A DNA stretch of 64,000 bases, from contig OX463814.1 of the NCBI GenBank assembly GCA_949825045.1, positions 35,916,383 through 35,980,382 on the forward strand, given 5' to 3'. This DNA comes from Argyresthia goedartella (lineage: Eukaryota > Arthropoda > Insecta > Lepidoptera > Argyresthiidae). This document shows, piece by piece, positions 11,209 through 20,966 of the stretch. Numbering within the stretch: position 1 is the first letter of the stretch; every line of letters starts with the position of its first letter. The position numbers were made by a program, and so were the translations under genes. The notes under the pieces were generated by a model. That model ran no database searches and had not been told where the DNA came from. It was given only the letters and a program-made list of their open reading frames with translations.

Positions 11209-11640
11209 TGAGGCAAAAGTGCGCAATTGGGCAATAATGCGCACGCGCATTTTTACCCCCGCAGTTTTACCCCACTGGCTGGGTCTTCAAAACAATCGAG
11301 TCAAACTCGGCTACTTTTGAGGTTAGGTTGAAACGATGTTGCAGACAGAAAACTAAAATAACCATACAAAAACACAAAAACGAACTCACCTGTTAATAAC
11401 CATTATACAAACATTATAAAAACTTTTCCGTGCACTGAAAAACAACCGATTTTAACCACTACTTGCAATTTTTTGTTATAATTCTTCGGCACGCGACTGC
11501 ACTGCGCCAGGCTTCGGGATCCAAAATGGCGAATCGCGCGCACGTGACCCCGACAAATCGGCGTCCCCTCCCCGCACCCCTTTCCGAGATATCGATGATG
11601 CGCAGTTCTACCCGCAGCGCAGTTTTACCCCGAATGACTC
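11209..11640 (-). repeat. Right TIR and sub-terminal transposase-site array
   Basis: Copies of the same motif as at the left end: AGGCAAAAGTGCGCA (about 11212), GGGCAATAATGCGCA (11229), reversed GCGCATTTTTACCC (about 11245), GCAGTTTTACCCC (11261), GCGCAGTTCTACCC (11600) and the terminal GCGCAGTTTTACCCCGAATG (from 11618). Confidence 0.75.
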
Positions 11641-11642
11641 TA

Positions 11643-12016
11643 CATACCTCAGGATAAAGTACAGTTCCATACCGAGATTATGGCATTTGCGCCACGAGCT
11701 TGCGAGGGGCGCAAACCATTTGAGGTACCAAATGAGGTACAAACCACTTTCTTCCCTCTGAAGTAATGTACTATTACTCATTCGATCGCCAGCTTGTTAA
11801 AGGATCTTATTTAATGTAAAATTCTCACTAAAGGATTTTTTTGGTGAGTTATATTTTGTTGTAGTTTTACTTAGGGGAGGAAGTGGGAGCGAGGATCAAT
11901 GAAATGACTTGTAATGTGAACGACTATATGCTAGAAAATATCTGCTTTACTAGCAACAAAACCTTTCTTGCAGAAGTAAAATAAAATTCCAGAATTGCCG
12001 GCGCAAAACTATCGGA
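11643..12016. other. Spacer between two mobile elements, no gene seen
   Basis: AT-rich sequence without a recognisable ORF or repeat signature. Confidence 0.5.
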
Positions 12017-12271
12017 ATAGTCAATAGTCAAAGTACTTTATTACTGTAGATATTTACATATACTTAGCAAACGTCATTTTTTGCCTCTTCTCTACATTGG
12101 ACCACTGTGGGAGAAGAAGGGCGTAGAAACTCCCACAGATTTATTTTTAGATCTCTTTTAAAAATAGGTTGTGCTTAACTAATACAAATATGAAAAATTT
12201 AATTGTTATGATTAATAAGCAGGAATAAATAATTACAAAATTATTAACAGCAAGGTCTGTGTTGAGCCAGA

Positions 12272-15137
12272 TTAACCCCATACAGTCCTGTCATTTAAGT
12301 AATCTTGAACATTGTAATATCCCTTTTTCGACAAAGTCGCTTTAACATGCTTTTTAAATTGCTCAAATGGCAATTTCAAAATCTCCAGAGGTATCTTATT
12401 GTAGTAGAGAATGCACTGACCCTTGAAAGAATTGCTAACCTTCGCGAGTCTAAAACGGGGCGCACATAGTCTGTGATTATTTCTTAGGTTAACATTACAG
12501 CTGTCGCTAAGTTTGGAAAATGTTGTAAGGTTCTTGCGTACATACATTATATTTTCGAAAATAAATTGACTAGCTACTGTTAGTATGTCAATTTCTTTAA
12601 AAAGCTCTCTTAAGGAGTCTGTTCGTTTTTAATTATAAATTGCTCGAATAGCTCTTTTCTGTAAAATAAAAATAGTTTGAATATCCGCTGCTTTCCCCCA
12701 CAACAAGATACCATAGGACATCACACTATGAAAGTAACTAAAATATACTAGCCTAGATGTAGCCACATCCGTGCTTTGTCTGATGTTCCTAACAGCGTAA
12801 GCCGCAGAACTTAATTTACCAGCCAATTTATCTATGTGGGGTCCCCACTGCAATTTACTATCAATGGTTATTCCAAGAAACTTCGTATCATTTACCAATT
12901 CTAACGTGCTGTTGTCTAACACCAAACTGGTCTCAACTTGCCTGACATTTGGAAGTGAGAATTTGATACACTTGGTTTTACCAGCGTTTAACAATAAATT
13001 ATTAACTGTGAACCAATTCAAGGTTAAAGACAATACACCATTAACATCATCAAAATCTCCTTTTTGTCTTTCAATTTTGAAGACCATTGAAGTATCATCA
13101 GCAAACAACACTATGTCAGTTAATTTCTCCACCATGAAAGGCAGATCATTAATATATACCAGGAATAAGAAAGGGCCTAATATGGAACCTTGTGGAACGC
13201 CAATTTTAACACCCGATCCATCAGATTTTACGCCGTTAACTTCTGCCTTTTGAATTCTATTGCTTAGGTATGATCTTAGTAGATCCAACGCTTTATTTCT
13301 AACTCCGTAATGATTTAATTTAATTAATAGCGTATTATGATCAACACAATCAAACGCCTTCGACAGGTCGCAAAAAACTCCGATAGCATCCTGTGCGGCC
13401 TCCCATGCAGAATAAATATGAGATACAAGGGAAATACCTGCATCCGTAGTCGATTTACCCCTAGTGAAACCATATTGTTTAGCGTGGAGTTGTTTTGTAC
13501 GGTTGAAGTGTGAGAGCATTTGATTGAGTATAATCTTTTCAAATATTTTACTTAGTGTTGGAAGAACAGATATTGGTCTGAAATTTGAAGGATCGCCCTT
13601 ATCTCCCGATTTGAACAGCGGTATAAGTTTACTGTGTTTCATGAGGTCTGGAAAATCCCCATCGTCAACACATTTATTGAATATATAAGCTAAGTGTGGG
13701 GCTATAACTAGAATTACTGAACCAATGACTTTGACTGATATACCCCACAGGTCTTCCGTATTTTTTAAGTTAAGTAATTTAAACGTTTTGACAATGTCCT
13801 GGGGATATACATGATGAAATTTTAAATATACATTACTGACGCTAGTGTTATTTTTTAATAAAGTCTCTGCTTCAAATGGAGATGAATTTAGACTGTCCGT
13901 TGTGAGTACGGGTACATTGGTGAAGAATGTTTCAAAAGCTCGAGCAACATCAGCGTTGGATTTAACAACATCATCACCTATCTTTAGGCAGAAATCACTG
14001 TCCCTTGGTATAACTTTGCCAGTTTCGCGGTTTATTATTTGCCAAACTGTTTTCATTCTATTATTTGAATTTTTAATTTTTCTATTAATGTGTAAAGTTT
14101 TTGCAGTTCTACAAACCAACTTGAAAGTTTTGGAATATTTTTTAACATAGTCATGAAATTTTCGATCAAAGTTATAGGTTTTTTGATCATAAAGGTCATA
14201 CAAGATAACTCTACTTTTACGAATTCCAAACGTTGCCCAGTCATTAAATTTAGATTTACCGTTGTAGTCACTGACTTTCTTTAATTTGAAAACTTTATTG
14301 AATTCTGTCTGAATAATGTTGAAGAAGTCTGAGTAGATTTTGTTTGGGTTCTGTTCATTAAAATCCGGTACTGGCAAATTTATATCTAAGTTTTTCGTAT
14401 ATGTCTCTAGTCTATGGGATGTAATAGGCCTATAAAATGTTGGACCAGTCTTATCCTTAATACTAATTGGGAATGAAACTGTTTGACCACTGTGATCGGA
14501 GGGTAAGCAGTTAATTACACTTTTAGTTGTGAATGCACAGTCACAAAAAACGTATATCTAAGCAAGTTTGGCTTGTAAGTGTAATTCTAGTCGGCTCTAG
14601 AAATACATGACATAAATTAAATGATTTGAACAGAGTTATTAATCGTCGCTTCAGTGTTGTATCTACAAGCAGATCTACATTAAGATCGCCACAAATAATT
14701 AACTTTTTTCTGTTATTACAAAGTTTAATGAGGGCTTCCTCCATAATTTTCTCAAATATTTCGAAATTGCCATGGCCTTTTTCATCCCTCGGTGGCCTGT
14801 AGACACAAACAATAATATGGCTATCTAACTCAACACAGGATACCTCTATTTGTCTTTCAACAGTAAGTGCAAGAATATCTTTCCGTTGTTTCACCTTAAT
14901 ATTATTCTTCACTAAGATTAAAGAACCACCTCTATCAGCAGTCTTTCTATTGTAACAACTGACAATTTTGTAACTATTTATGTTAAAAGACATCATATTT
15001 TCCTTCAACCAGTGTTCAGTAACACAAATAATATCAATGTCAGAATTTTTTAGAAATAATTCTAATACAAGTTCTTTGCCAGGTAGCCCCTGGATGTTTT
15101 GATGGGCAATATTTAACTGGGGCTTACATTTTGACAT
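12272..15137 (-). pseudogene. Retrotransposon ORF2: endonuclease and reverse transcriptase, two lesions
   Basis: The start is ATG at 15137. Residues 1-195 are an EEP endonuclease (HQNIQGL, VTEHWL, YRPPRDE, ICGDLNVD). The frame then fails at a run of six A (14545-14550 on the + strand), where LDIRFL-stop replaces the expected continuation; the other frame resumes with SDHSGQTVSFPI, the SDH motif of the endonuclease. The reverse transcriptase (about 14000-13000) shows IPLFKSGDKGDPSNFRPIS, the GFTRGKST region, DLSKAFDCVDH, GVPQGSILGPFLF and the catalytic LFADDTS. A TAA at 12629-12631 interrupts the same frame just after RAIYN; translation resumes in that frame to the natural stop at 12272. Only one indel and one nonsense change separate this copy from a full ORF, so it is young. 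The encoded enzyme nicks the target and reverse transcribes element RNA in place. Confidence 0.85.
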
Positions 15138-15184
15138 ATTTAGTGGCTCTTGTATGCTAGAGATTTCCTCTATTGTCTTATGAA

Positions 15185-16312
15185 CTAATTTAAATTACTT
15201 GGAACAGATTCCAATGTTGCATGCAAAGTATAATTAACAGGTGAATTCCCAATAGGGGTGCATGTCATATTACTCTTAAAATAAGCTGATGTCAAGTTGA
15301 ACTTAGTTAAACCAACTATAGCTGCGTCGCATATATTATAAGCTAACAATGTAGCTACTAATTTTCTATATTTATTAGACAGGTACAATGTATCCCGTGT
15401 CAGAGTAAAGTTATGAATAAAATTATTCATGTCGAAATATAAAATAGCATCGCTGTGATGACATGTTAAATTAAATAAATGAATATTCATTCTATGCACA
15501 GATTTGTTCTGTAGTTCTGTCAAATTACAGGCATATGGAAAATTGCATAGTATAAATTTGCATTTCATCCTACTATGTAAGTCTAGAAGTGTTTCAACAC
15601 TTTTATTCAAATCATTCCGACTAATGTTTGAATGATTTCCTACCATAATTACAATAGTGCTGTACTCATCATAGATACCGCGACTAATCGTCTTCACTAG
15701 ATCTACAAATGAACTATTTGGACAGCAAATGTTCGTTACTTTTTGGTTAAGCCGGTTATGTAATAGAGTCCCAAATCCTGCACCTACTTTGTCGGAGAAC
15801 AACAGAGTTTTTCTCTGAGCACATATTTTGGTTGCTGGCGGTACACGAGTGGAGGTGAGTGGCGGGACACACGTTTTGGAGTGCGGTTTGATGCACGTGG
15901 CGGCGGTTGGCGCGGCATTCGCGGCATCGAGCGTCGCAACGTGCGCAACGGCGAACGGCGCGGCCCTCGGGGCAGCTTGCGGCATGACACACGCCTCAGC
16001 AGGGACAGCGAGCGGCGCGGTGCTCGCGCTGTTGAGCTGCGCGGTGTCTCCTCGTCGACGACGGCGACGCTGTTTTTTGGTTGGGGCAGCGGTGGACGCT
16101 GCAACACTCTCGTTGAGGGGGGTCGAGACCAAAGTTAGTGATGTGGGCTCGTCCTCCTTGCTGGTCTCATTCTCCTCATTCTCAATTAGAACGCCCACCA
16201 ATTCCGCATTCTGGCGTTGAAGCTGTACTAACTCAGACGTCGCGGCTCTGAGTTCTGCTAACTCACTTTGCTGGAACAGCTTGTGTTTCAGTGATGCTGC
16301 ATAAATTTCCAT
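15185..16312 (-). CDS. Retrotransposon ORF1 protein, coiled coil plus SGNH esterase-like domain
   Basis: The frame is open from the ATG at 16312 to TAG at 15185 (375 codons); the frame extends four codons further 5' but without an ATG. Residues about 1-50 look like a coiled coil (ELRAATSELVQLQRQNAELV). Residues 60-165 are Ala/Pro/Arg-rich with a basic KKQRRRRRRG patch, giving a GC-rich segment (about 15830-16110) unlike its surroundings. Residues about 170-340 resemble the SGNH/GDSL-like domain found in CR1-type ORF1 proteins: strand-forming VGAGFGTLL, TIVIMVGNHSNIS and KFILCNFPYA. The expected role is RNA binding and RNP assembly; the esterase-like part has been proposed to act on membranes or lipids in relatives. 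I cannot confirm a catalytic triad. No CCHC knuckle is visible. Confidence 0.7.
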   Translation of the reverse strand: MEIYAASLKHKLFQQSELAELRAATSELVQLQRQNAELVGVLIENEENETSKEDEPTSLTLVSTPLNESVAASTAAPTKKQRRRRRRGDTAQLNSASTAPLAVPAEACVMPQAAPRAAPFAVAHVATLDAANAAPTAATCIKPHSKTCVPPLTSTRVPPATKICAQRKTLLFSDKVGAGFGTLLHNRLNQKVTNICCPNSSFVDLVKTISRGIYDEYSTIVIMVGNHSNISRNDLNKSVETLLDLHSRMKCKFILCNFPYACNLTELQNKSVHRMNIHLFNLTCHHSDAILYFDMNNFIHNFTLTRDTLYLSNKYRKLVATLLAYNICDAAIVGLTKFNLTSAYFKSNMTCTPIGNSPVNYTLHATLESVPSNLN

Positions 16313-16330
16313 CTCATGGCACACTACCGG

Positions 16331-18376
16331 CTTGAAATAAGTTTACTTCTGTCGTGACAAGGAGAAGTAACACCCAAAGAGCTTAAAAAACTGAGTAGGT
16401 TCCTGCGGTAGTGAAGCAGTGAGGGAGTGTAAGAAATATACCTCTTTGAATAATTTAGTGCTGCTTTGGGGCCAAAAGATGGACGCATTTGGCAAGGATT
16501 TTGGACGTCCATCTCCGGAATTATATTTTATGGCCATCAATCAAAGACATACCCACGATAGAGCATAAAAATTTGACACTTTATTTCGTTGATTCATATA
16601 TAAGCACATATTTGTCATTCTACAGTTAGTGCGAATGAATAAACTTTTATAAAATTTCCCAGACGTGGTGACAAAAGGTCGTACATAAACACTCACGCAT
16701 TCTACCATTCATTTTATACGAGGACAGAAAACATTGGCTATCCATGATTCAGCCAAACTCATACAGGGTCCTCCAAGTCACCCCGAAACTACATTACCAT
16801 TGACCCATCAGACTGACAATGACGGTGACTTCGTATTTTCCGCGACATCTTTGATAAATGGAGGTTTCCCCTTCACTGGCAGCTGAGACGGGCGGGACTC
16901 TTGTGACTGGATGATCTGAGATATAGCCAGCATTAGATATACCTATGTGAATAGAGCACGCAAGATACTCAAATAGATCTACACATTATTACAACTAGAG
17001 ATTACCGCCTGGCATTTATTATAAATGCCTGATAAATTTTATAAAAAAAAGTTATTCACATTATTTTTTTGTTTTAATAATTAAATTACTACACTTGAGC
17101 TCTCAAGTAAAATAACTAGCCATTCCATATAATGCAAAACTCATTTATCTGCATTATTTTTCACATTATTTGGTTAAAGTTGTGATTTACAAAGGTTGTC
17201 CCATAAAGCCTAAGATGGCTTGAATGAACGTTACGTGGGATTCAAGATGAAGTCAGCTTATTTTTTATTTCATTCCTCATTTTTGAATTTTTATATTGCC
17301 AGCCATTTATTGGATAACCTTCACTTTTAGGTTATCTTATTTTTTCCTTTATAGTTATCTTCAGCCTTCAGAATCACGCAACTAACCCAACACAAACCAA
17401 ACTAACCCAATCTACCCTAACCTCACCAAACCTAATACTAATAATGCTATACTTCACCTTAACTCTCATTTATTCCTTGTTATATTTATGACTTCCCTGG
17501 AATGAGTATCTCTTGTAATTTTTATCGAGTTTAATTTTTCTAACAATACGCAGTCAAGGTTTTGCTGAAGAGTTAGGTTGAGACTCAACAAAAAAATAAG
17601 TTTTTAACTTTATCACACCACACTTGGGTCATCTTTTTTGTTCACGACAGTGTAGAAATAACAATAAAATATGCTATACGCTTCTTATGATTTGACTAAA
17701 TGTAAGAAAAGCTGCAAGCAAGAGCTATTAATGTTTAAGTTCTTATAAAGAATGGTCATCTTGTAAGAACAGGCGCTTCCGATCGGGTTCCGGATAGCTC
17801 AAAACTTTTTATCCTGTAGTCTGCGTCACAGAAGAGCACGAAATAAATGCCACGTAGAATGGGTATCTAGCATCGCATGACGTGACGCATTTGATTCAGG
17901 CTCTTCCGCGTCACAGACTTTATGATAAAATATTTGGAGCTACCCTGCACTTGTATCATAATGTCAGGAAAGATGAATTAATGCCACTTTTACTCATCAA
18001 ACCACCCACGGCTTCGCCTATTCAGAAAAATCATTTATGGGACACTCTATCTATATCCACTCGCTCGTCCAACGTCTTTCGAAAGAATGTAAAACCTGTG
18101 TTAAACTTTTACCGATATTAAGTTTTATTTTTCGTGATTAGATCCTGTTTTTGTTTGCAAAATTCATAGGCATTATTGTAGGCCTTTATTCAGGCGTAAA
18201 CTTGTTTTCCTTTTGTGCCCGTTTCTGCCCATTTCTGCCGTTTTTGTTTTTGCCCTTGACCCATCTCTTTACATAAATAAAGATGCCAAATTGTCAAAAT
18301 TATCATAACAATAACTGCGTCAACATGGATGTTGAAATATTTTTAAGACTTTCGCTGTGTATATCCTTACATACTA
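16331..18376. other. No gene recognised
   Basis: The first about 200 bp may be 5' UTR of the adjacent retrotransposon. The rest is AT-rich. A 79-codon open stretch at 17882-18121 has no recognisable domain and no gene context. Confidence 0.45.
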
Positions 18377-18389
18377 AATATATATATAG

Positions 18390-18423
<34 letters not shown>

Positions 18424-18424
18424 C

Positions 18425-18484
<60 letters not shown>
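18377..18484. repeat. (TA)n microsatellite
   Basis: About 105 bp of alternating TA, interrupted by three short breaks (two AGCT, one TATTATA). Self-complementary; it creates a spurious poly Ile-Tyr open frame. Confidence 0.95.
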
Positions 18485-18486
<2 letters not shown>

Positions 18487-18524
18487 TGTTAGGATATGTT
18501 GTGTGCTTGCGAGATAATGTATAA

Positions 18525-18612
18525 ACATAACATTTATATTTAGGCACATACATAGGCCCCACACTTCGTCGCACACATACACATATAAACGATCAGGATC
18601 AGGAATCAGTGT
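18525..18612 (-). mobile_element. Decayed SINE 3' half (family 2)
   Basis: TTAGGCACATACATAGGCCCCACACT ... CACACATACACATATAAACG resembles the reverse complement of the 3' half of the tRNA-derived SINE seen intact at 39430-39655. No tRNA-like head remains. Confidence 0.45.
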
Positions 18613-19555
18613 TTTTCATTTGATATCTGAAATTGATCCTACGTTTCGCCGAATTCGGGTTGAATGTCGAAGTGAATTTCCCCGTAATGGGGCATTGTGA
18701 AAATTTTTAGACTACTTCAGAAATAATGATAGGTACTCAACTTCATTGATTGTAAAACCGTTAGTAGTTAAACCATGTTTATACACTACATTGCTGATCT
18801 GGGGCCAGAGTCTCTCATGAAACACGAAAAGCAACTGTATATCTATCATCGGCCGATGGTCATGTTCGCCGCCTCATAATGTGCCTCGGCATTTTATAAT
18901 ATGACGGCATTTCTTGATCGGCCACTTAAAATCCGCCTTATTCTTTCAAGCCCAATGTTCGATGACCTGCCAGTCTATAACTCGGCATATATACTTATAA
19001 GTAGAGTGACAATAGGTTTGGCTCGGTAGGATTAGTTTAAGTAAGATCTTGTTTGTGCAACCATCGGAGCGAGCTTGCGACTGAAAGTAAGGAAAAGCCA
19101 GATTTGACTATAGTAGGTTAGGTGTGGCTAAATTTCAGTTGGGTTATAGGTTAGGTTGGAACTTGGAAAAAGCGAAATCAGAGCGTTAAGAAGCAGAGCG
19201 GAGCGAAGCGTGTGCAAATAAAAACAACATTTGCTTACTACGGAATAGCGGTCTAACGTAGACTGATTTTAATGCAATTTTTAAAGTTGGTAGAAGACTT
19301 CACTGCGATGGTTTGGTTCAGAGGTTCAAAAGTTATCAACCTAAATAGGAAACAAGTGAACCAAATTTTAGCCGTGAGGTTCCATTAATGTTGCGGGGGT
19401 GTTTTAAATTTTTATTTTATCTTTATCTTTCTTGTGTGGAATTAATGAATTAATTAACTTTCGTTTCGAAAAATTTTAAAAAATCAATTTTTTATTTATT
19501 CCTGCTGAAAAAATATATAGATAGGTACAATAAGTATAGCATTTATTTATTTTAT
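18613..19555. other. No gene recognised
   Basis: AT-rich spacer. I see no ORF with a domain and no repeat copy shared with the rest of the window. Confidence 0.45.
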
Positions 19556-19659
19556 CAGTTGCAACTGCGACAACGGCACGTACGGACGCTTCCTAGCAGC
19601 GTCTGCGACAATGCCCCGTAACTCAGCGACGACCTAGTTTTCGCAATATCGATACCGCC

Positions 19660-20856
19660 ATGGCTGTACCAGCCAAGCGCTCCGAAACCATTTTGGTGAA
19701 CGAGCTGCTCGCCTTCATACAACAGAAGCTGGACGTGATGGACGAGCTCTCCCTGGAGCAGATCTGCTCGACCAGCTTCAAGGAGGCTGAGATCGCCAAG
19801 AAAGAGCTGCATGAGACCGCCGTCACCACCGTGCGCCTCGTGGTGCGCAGGAACGCGAGCGGGAAGAAGGATCTCCAGGACATCTTCCGGGTGTTCAAGG
19901 AGACCGACCCCGATGACGTCCCGACCTACGTGGCCCGCGACCTCAACAAGCTTCCGCCGGTGACATTCGACCACGTTGACGTCACTCGGCTGCTGAAGGA
20001 TATCGTGCGGCTGCAGGCTGACGTCACCGAAATCCGAAGCAAGTTGGAGGCTTCGGAAGGCGTCTTTGTTGACCTGAAACGTGAGTTGTCAGTATTGCGT
20101 CAGGTTGATAGGTTGCTGCCGACGCAGCAAATCGTCGACGTGCGCGATGATAACACGGCGATCAGCAATAATGCCAAAACAGCAACTAACCTAGTTACGC
20201 GAGTTGCTAAGCCCGCGTTAACAAATATCGCACCGCCTCGTGACATCACGAAGCCGAGTCAACCAGCACCGGATGCGGTTTCTTCTGGAACTTCCAAAAA
20301 ACTGGAACCCCAGAAGGACACGTATGCTGCTGTGTCCCGCCGTGCCCACCGCTGCCGCCGCCCGCGCCCCGCACCGCCCGCCGCCGAACAACAGAAGCTG
20401 CAGGCTGCGCCGCGCGCGCCGCCGGCCAGGTCCACCCGTGGCCCGCCAAACGCGACTGTCGATGGGGAAGGCTTTATCCCGGTCCAAAACAGGAAGCGCC
20501 GCTCCAGAGGCAGCCGCAATCAGCGTGGCACAGCCCCCGCCGGTGAGTGCAGCCTCAAAGCTGCCGCTCCCACTACACAGATATACCTTTCCAGGATCGA
20601 CGTGAAAATGACCTGCGAGGACGTTGAGCGCCACATCCTGGAAAGGCTGAAGAAAAATCCGCCGTCTGGTTTCAAGGAGTTGAATGTACAGATTGAGATT
20701 TTGGAGTCAGAAAGACCCAAGGACTTCCTGTCATTCAAACTTCGGGTGCCGGCGGAACTGAAGACGATGTTCCTGGCCAAAGGTTACTGGCCGGAGGGCA
20801 TCCTTTTCCGACGCTACAGGGAAGCGAAACCTAGGAAGAAAATCCCTAGCTGCTAG
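19660..20856 (+). CDS. Gag-like ORF1 protein of a lepidopteran retroelement (398 aa)
   Basis: An intact ORF; the start ATG sits in a strong Kozak context (ACCGCCATGG). Residues 1-90 are a compact helical domain (NELLAFIQQKLDVMDELSLE). Residues about 110-150 are a predicted coiled coil (LLKDIVRLQADVTEIRSKLE). Residues 185-305 are a disordered Pro/Ala/Arg-rich stretch ending in a basic NRKRRSRGSRNQ patch. Residues 308-398 form a folded C-terminal domain: YLSRIDVKMTCEDVERHILE, FLSFKLRVPAELK and the YWPEGILFRRY signature seen at the end of many invertebrate ORF1 proteins. Similar proteins are often mis-named 'mutant cadherin' in moth annotations (from memory). The expected role is RNA binding and multimerisation in a retroelement RNP. 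No CCHC zinc knuckle, RT or nuclease motif is present. Confidence 0.75.
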   Translation: MAVPAKRSETILVNELLAFIQQKLDVMDELSLEQICSTSFKEAEIAKKELHETAVTTVRLVVRRNASGKKDLQDIFRVFKETDPDDVPTYVARDLNKLPPVTFDHVDVTRLLKDIVRLQADVTEIRSKLEASEGVFVDLKRELSVLRQVDRLLPTQQIVDVRDDNTAISNNAKTATNLVTRVAKPALTNIAPPRDITKPSQPAPDAVSSGTSKKLEPQKDTYAAVSRRAHRCRRPRPAPPAAEQQKLQAAPRAPPARSTRGPPNATVDGEGFIPVQNRKRRSRGSRNQRGTAPAGECSLKAAAPTTQIYLSRIDVKMTCEDVERHILERLKKNPPSGFKELNVQIEILESERPKDFLSFKLRVPAELKTMFLAKGYWPEGILFRRYREAKPRKKIPSC

Positions 20857-20937
20857 ATAATATTTTGTGTTTATTTAATAAATATGTATCTTTAGTCTTA
20901 AGGTATGTATAGATATGGGTTTTGAAACCTGAAATAA

Positions 20938-20966
20938 AGATGATTATTATTATTATTATTATTATT
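20938..20966 (+). repeat. (ATT)n tail of the ORF1-only element
   Basis: GATGATTATTATTATTATT-type run directly after AATAAA. Interpreted as the 3' tail generated by target-primed reverse transcription. Confidence 0.8.

Larger units (their letters stand above)
6976..11640 (-). mobile_element. Complete pogo-type (Tc1/mariner superfamily) DNA transposon
   Basis: Left end GAGTCATTCGGGGTAAA at 6976-6992 and right end TTTACCCCGAATGACTC at 11624-11640 are exact inverted repeats. Each is directly flanked by TA (6974-6975 and 11641-11642), the target duplication expected of this superfamily. The 4665-bp body holds a single uninterrupted transposase gene (8082-10664, minus) and sub-terminal arrays of a GGGTAAAA-TGCGCA motif at both ends. 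Intact ends plus intact ORF suggest recent, possibly ongoing activity. Confidence 0.92.
12017..16330 (-). mobile_element. Near full-length CR1/Jockey-group non-LTR retrotransposon (copy A)
   Basis: Transcribed leftwards: ORF1 (16312-15185), 47-nt gap, ORF2 endonuclease plus reverse transcriptase (15137-12272), then about 250 bp of 3' UTR ending near 12017. Read on the minus strand the end is AATAAAGTACTTTGACTATT followed by another GACTA, so the tail is short tandem TTGACTA units rather than poly(A), as in CR1-type elements. The 5' limit is not certain; upstream sequence to about 16540 could be 5' UTR. Two relatives are in the window: 22458-23251 (+) and 63872-64000 (+). Clade assignment (CR1, Daphne or Jockey) would need a tree. 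Confidence 0.85.
19556..20966 (+). mobile_element. ORF1-only non-LTR retroelement with (ATT)n tail
   Basis: A GC-rich leader (from about CAGTTGCAACTGCGACAACG, 19556), one gag-like ORF (19660-20856), an about 80-bp 3' UTR with two AATAAA-type signals, and the tail GATGATTATTATT... ending at 20966. The UTR and tail follow ORF1 directly, with no endonuclease or reverse transcriptase frame, so the copy is non-autonomous: either an internal deletion or a family that carries only ORF1. GC content of the body clearly exceeds that of both flanks. The 5' limit is estimated and no target duplication was established. Confidence 0.7.

Noticed and set aside
15828..16220. 130-codon plus-strand frame and other long frames over ORF1
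   Set aside because: They are antisense or shifted readings of the GC-rich Ala/Pro/Arg segment of the minus-strand ORF1.
17882..18121. 79-codon frame with a plausible protein-like look
   Set aside because: No match to a family that I can name and no neighbouring coding remnants; left as unassigned.
18374..18574. Open frame of 66 codons rich in Ile-Tyr
   Set aside because: It is only the translation of the (TA)n microsatellite.
20218..20634. 138-codon minus-strand frame and three more over the gag-like ORF
   Set aside because: GC-rich shadows of 19660-20856; no domain and no independent start context.
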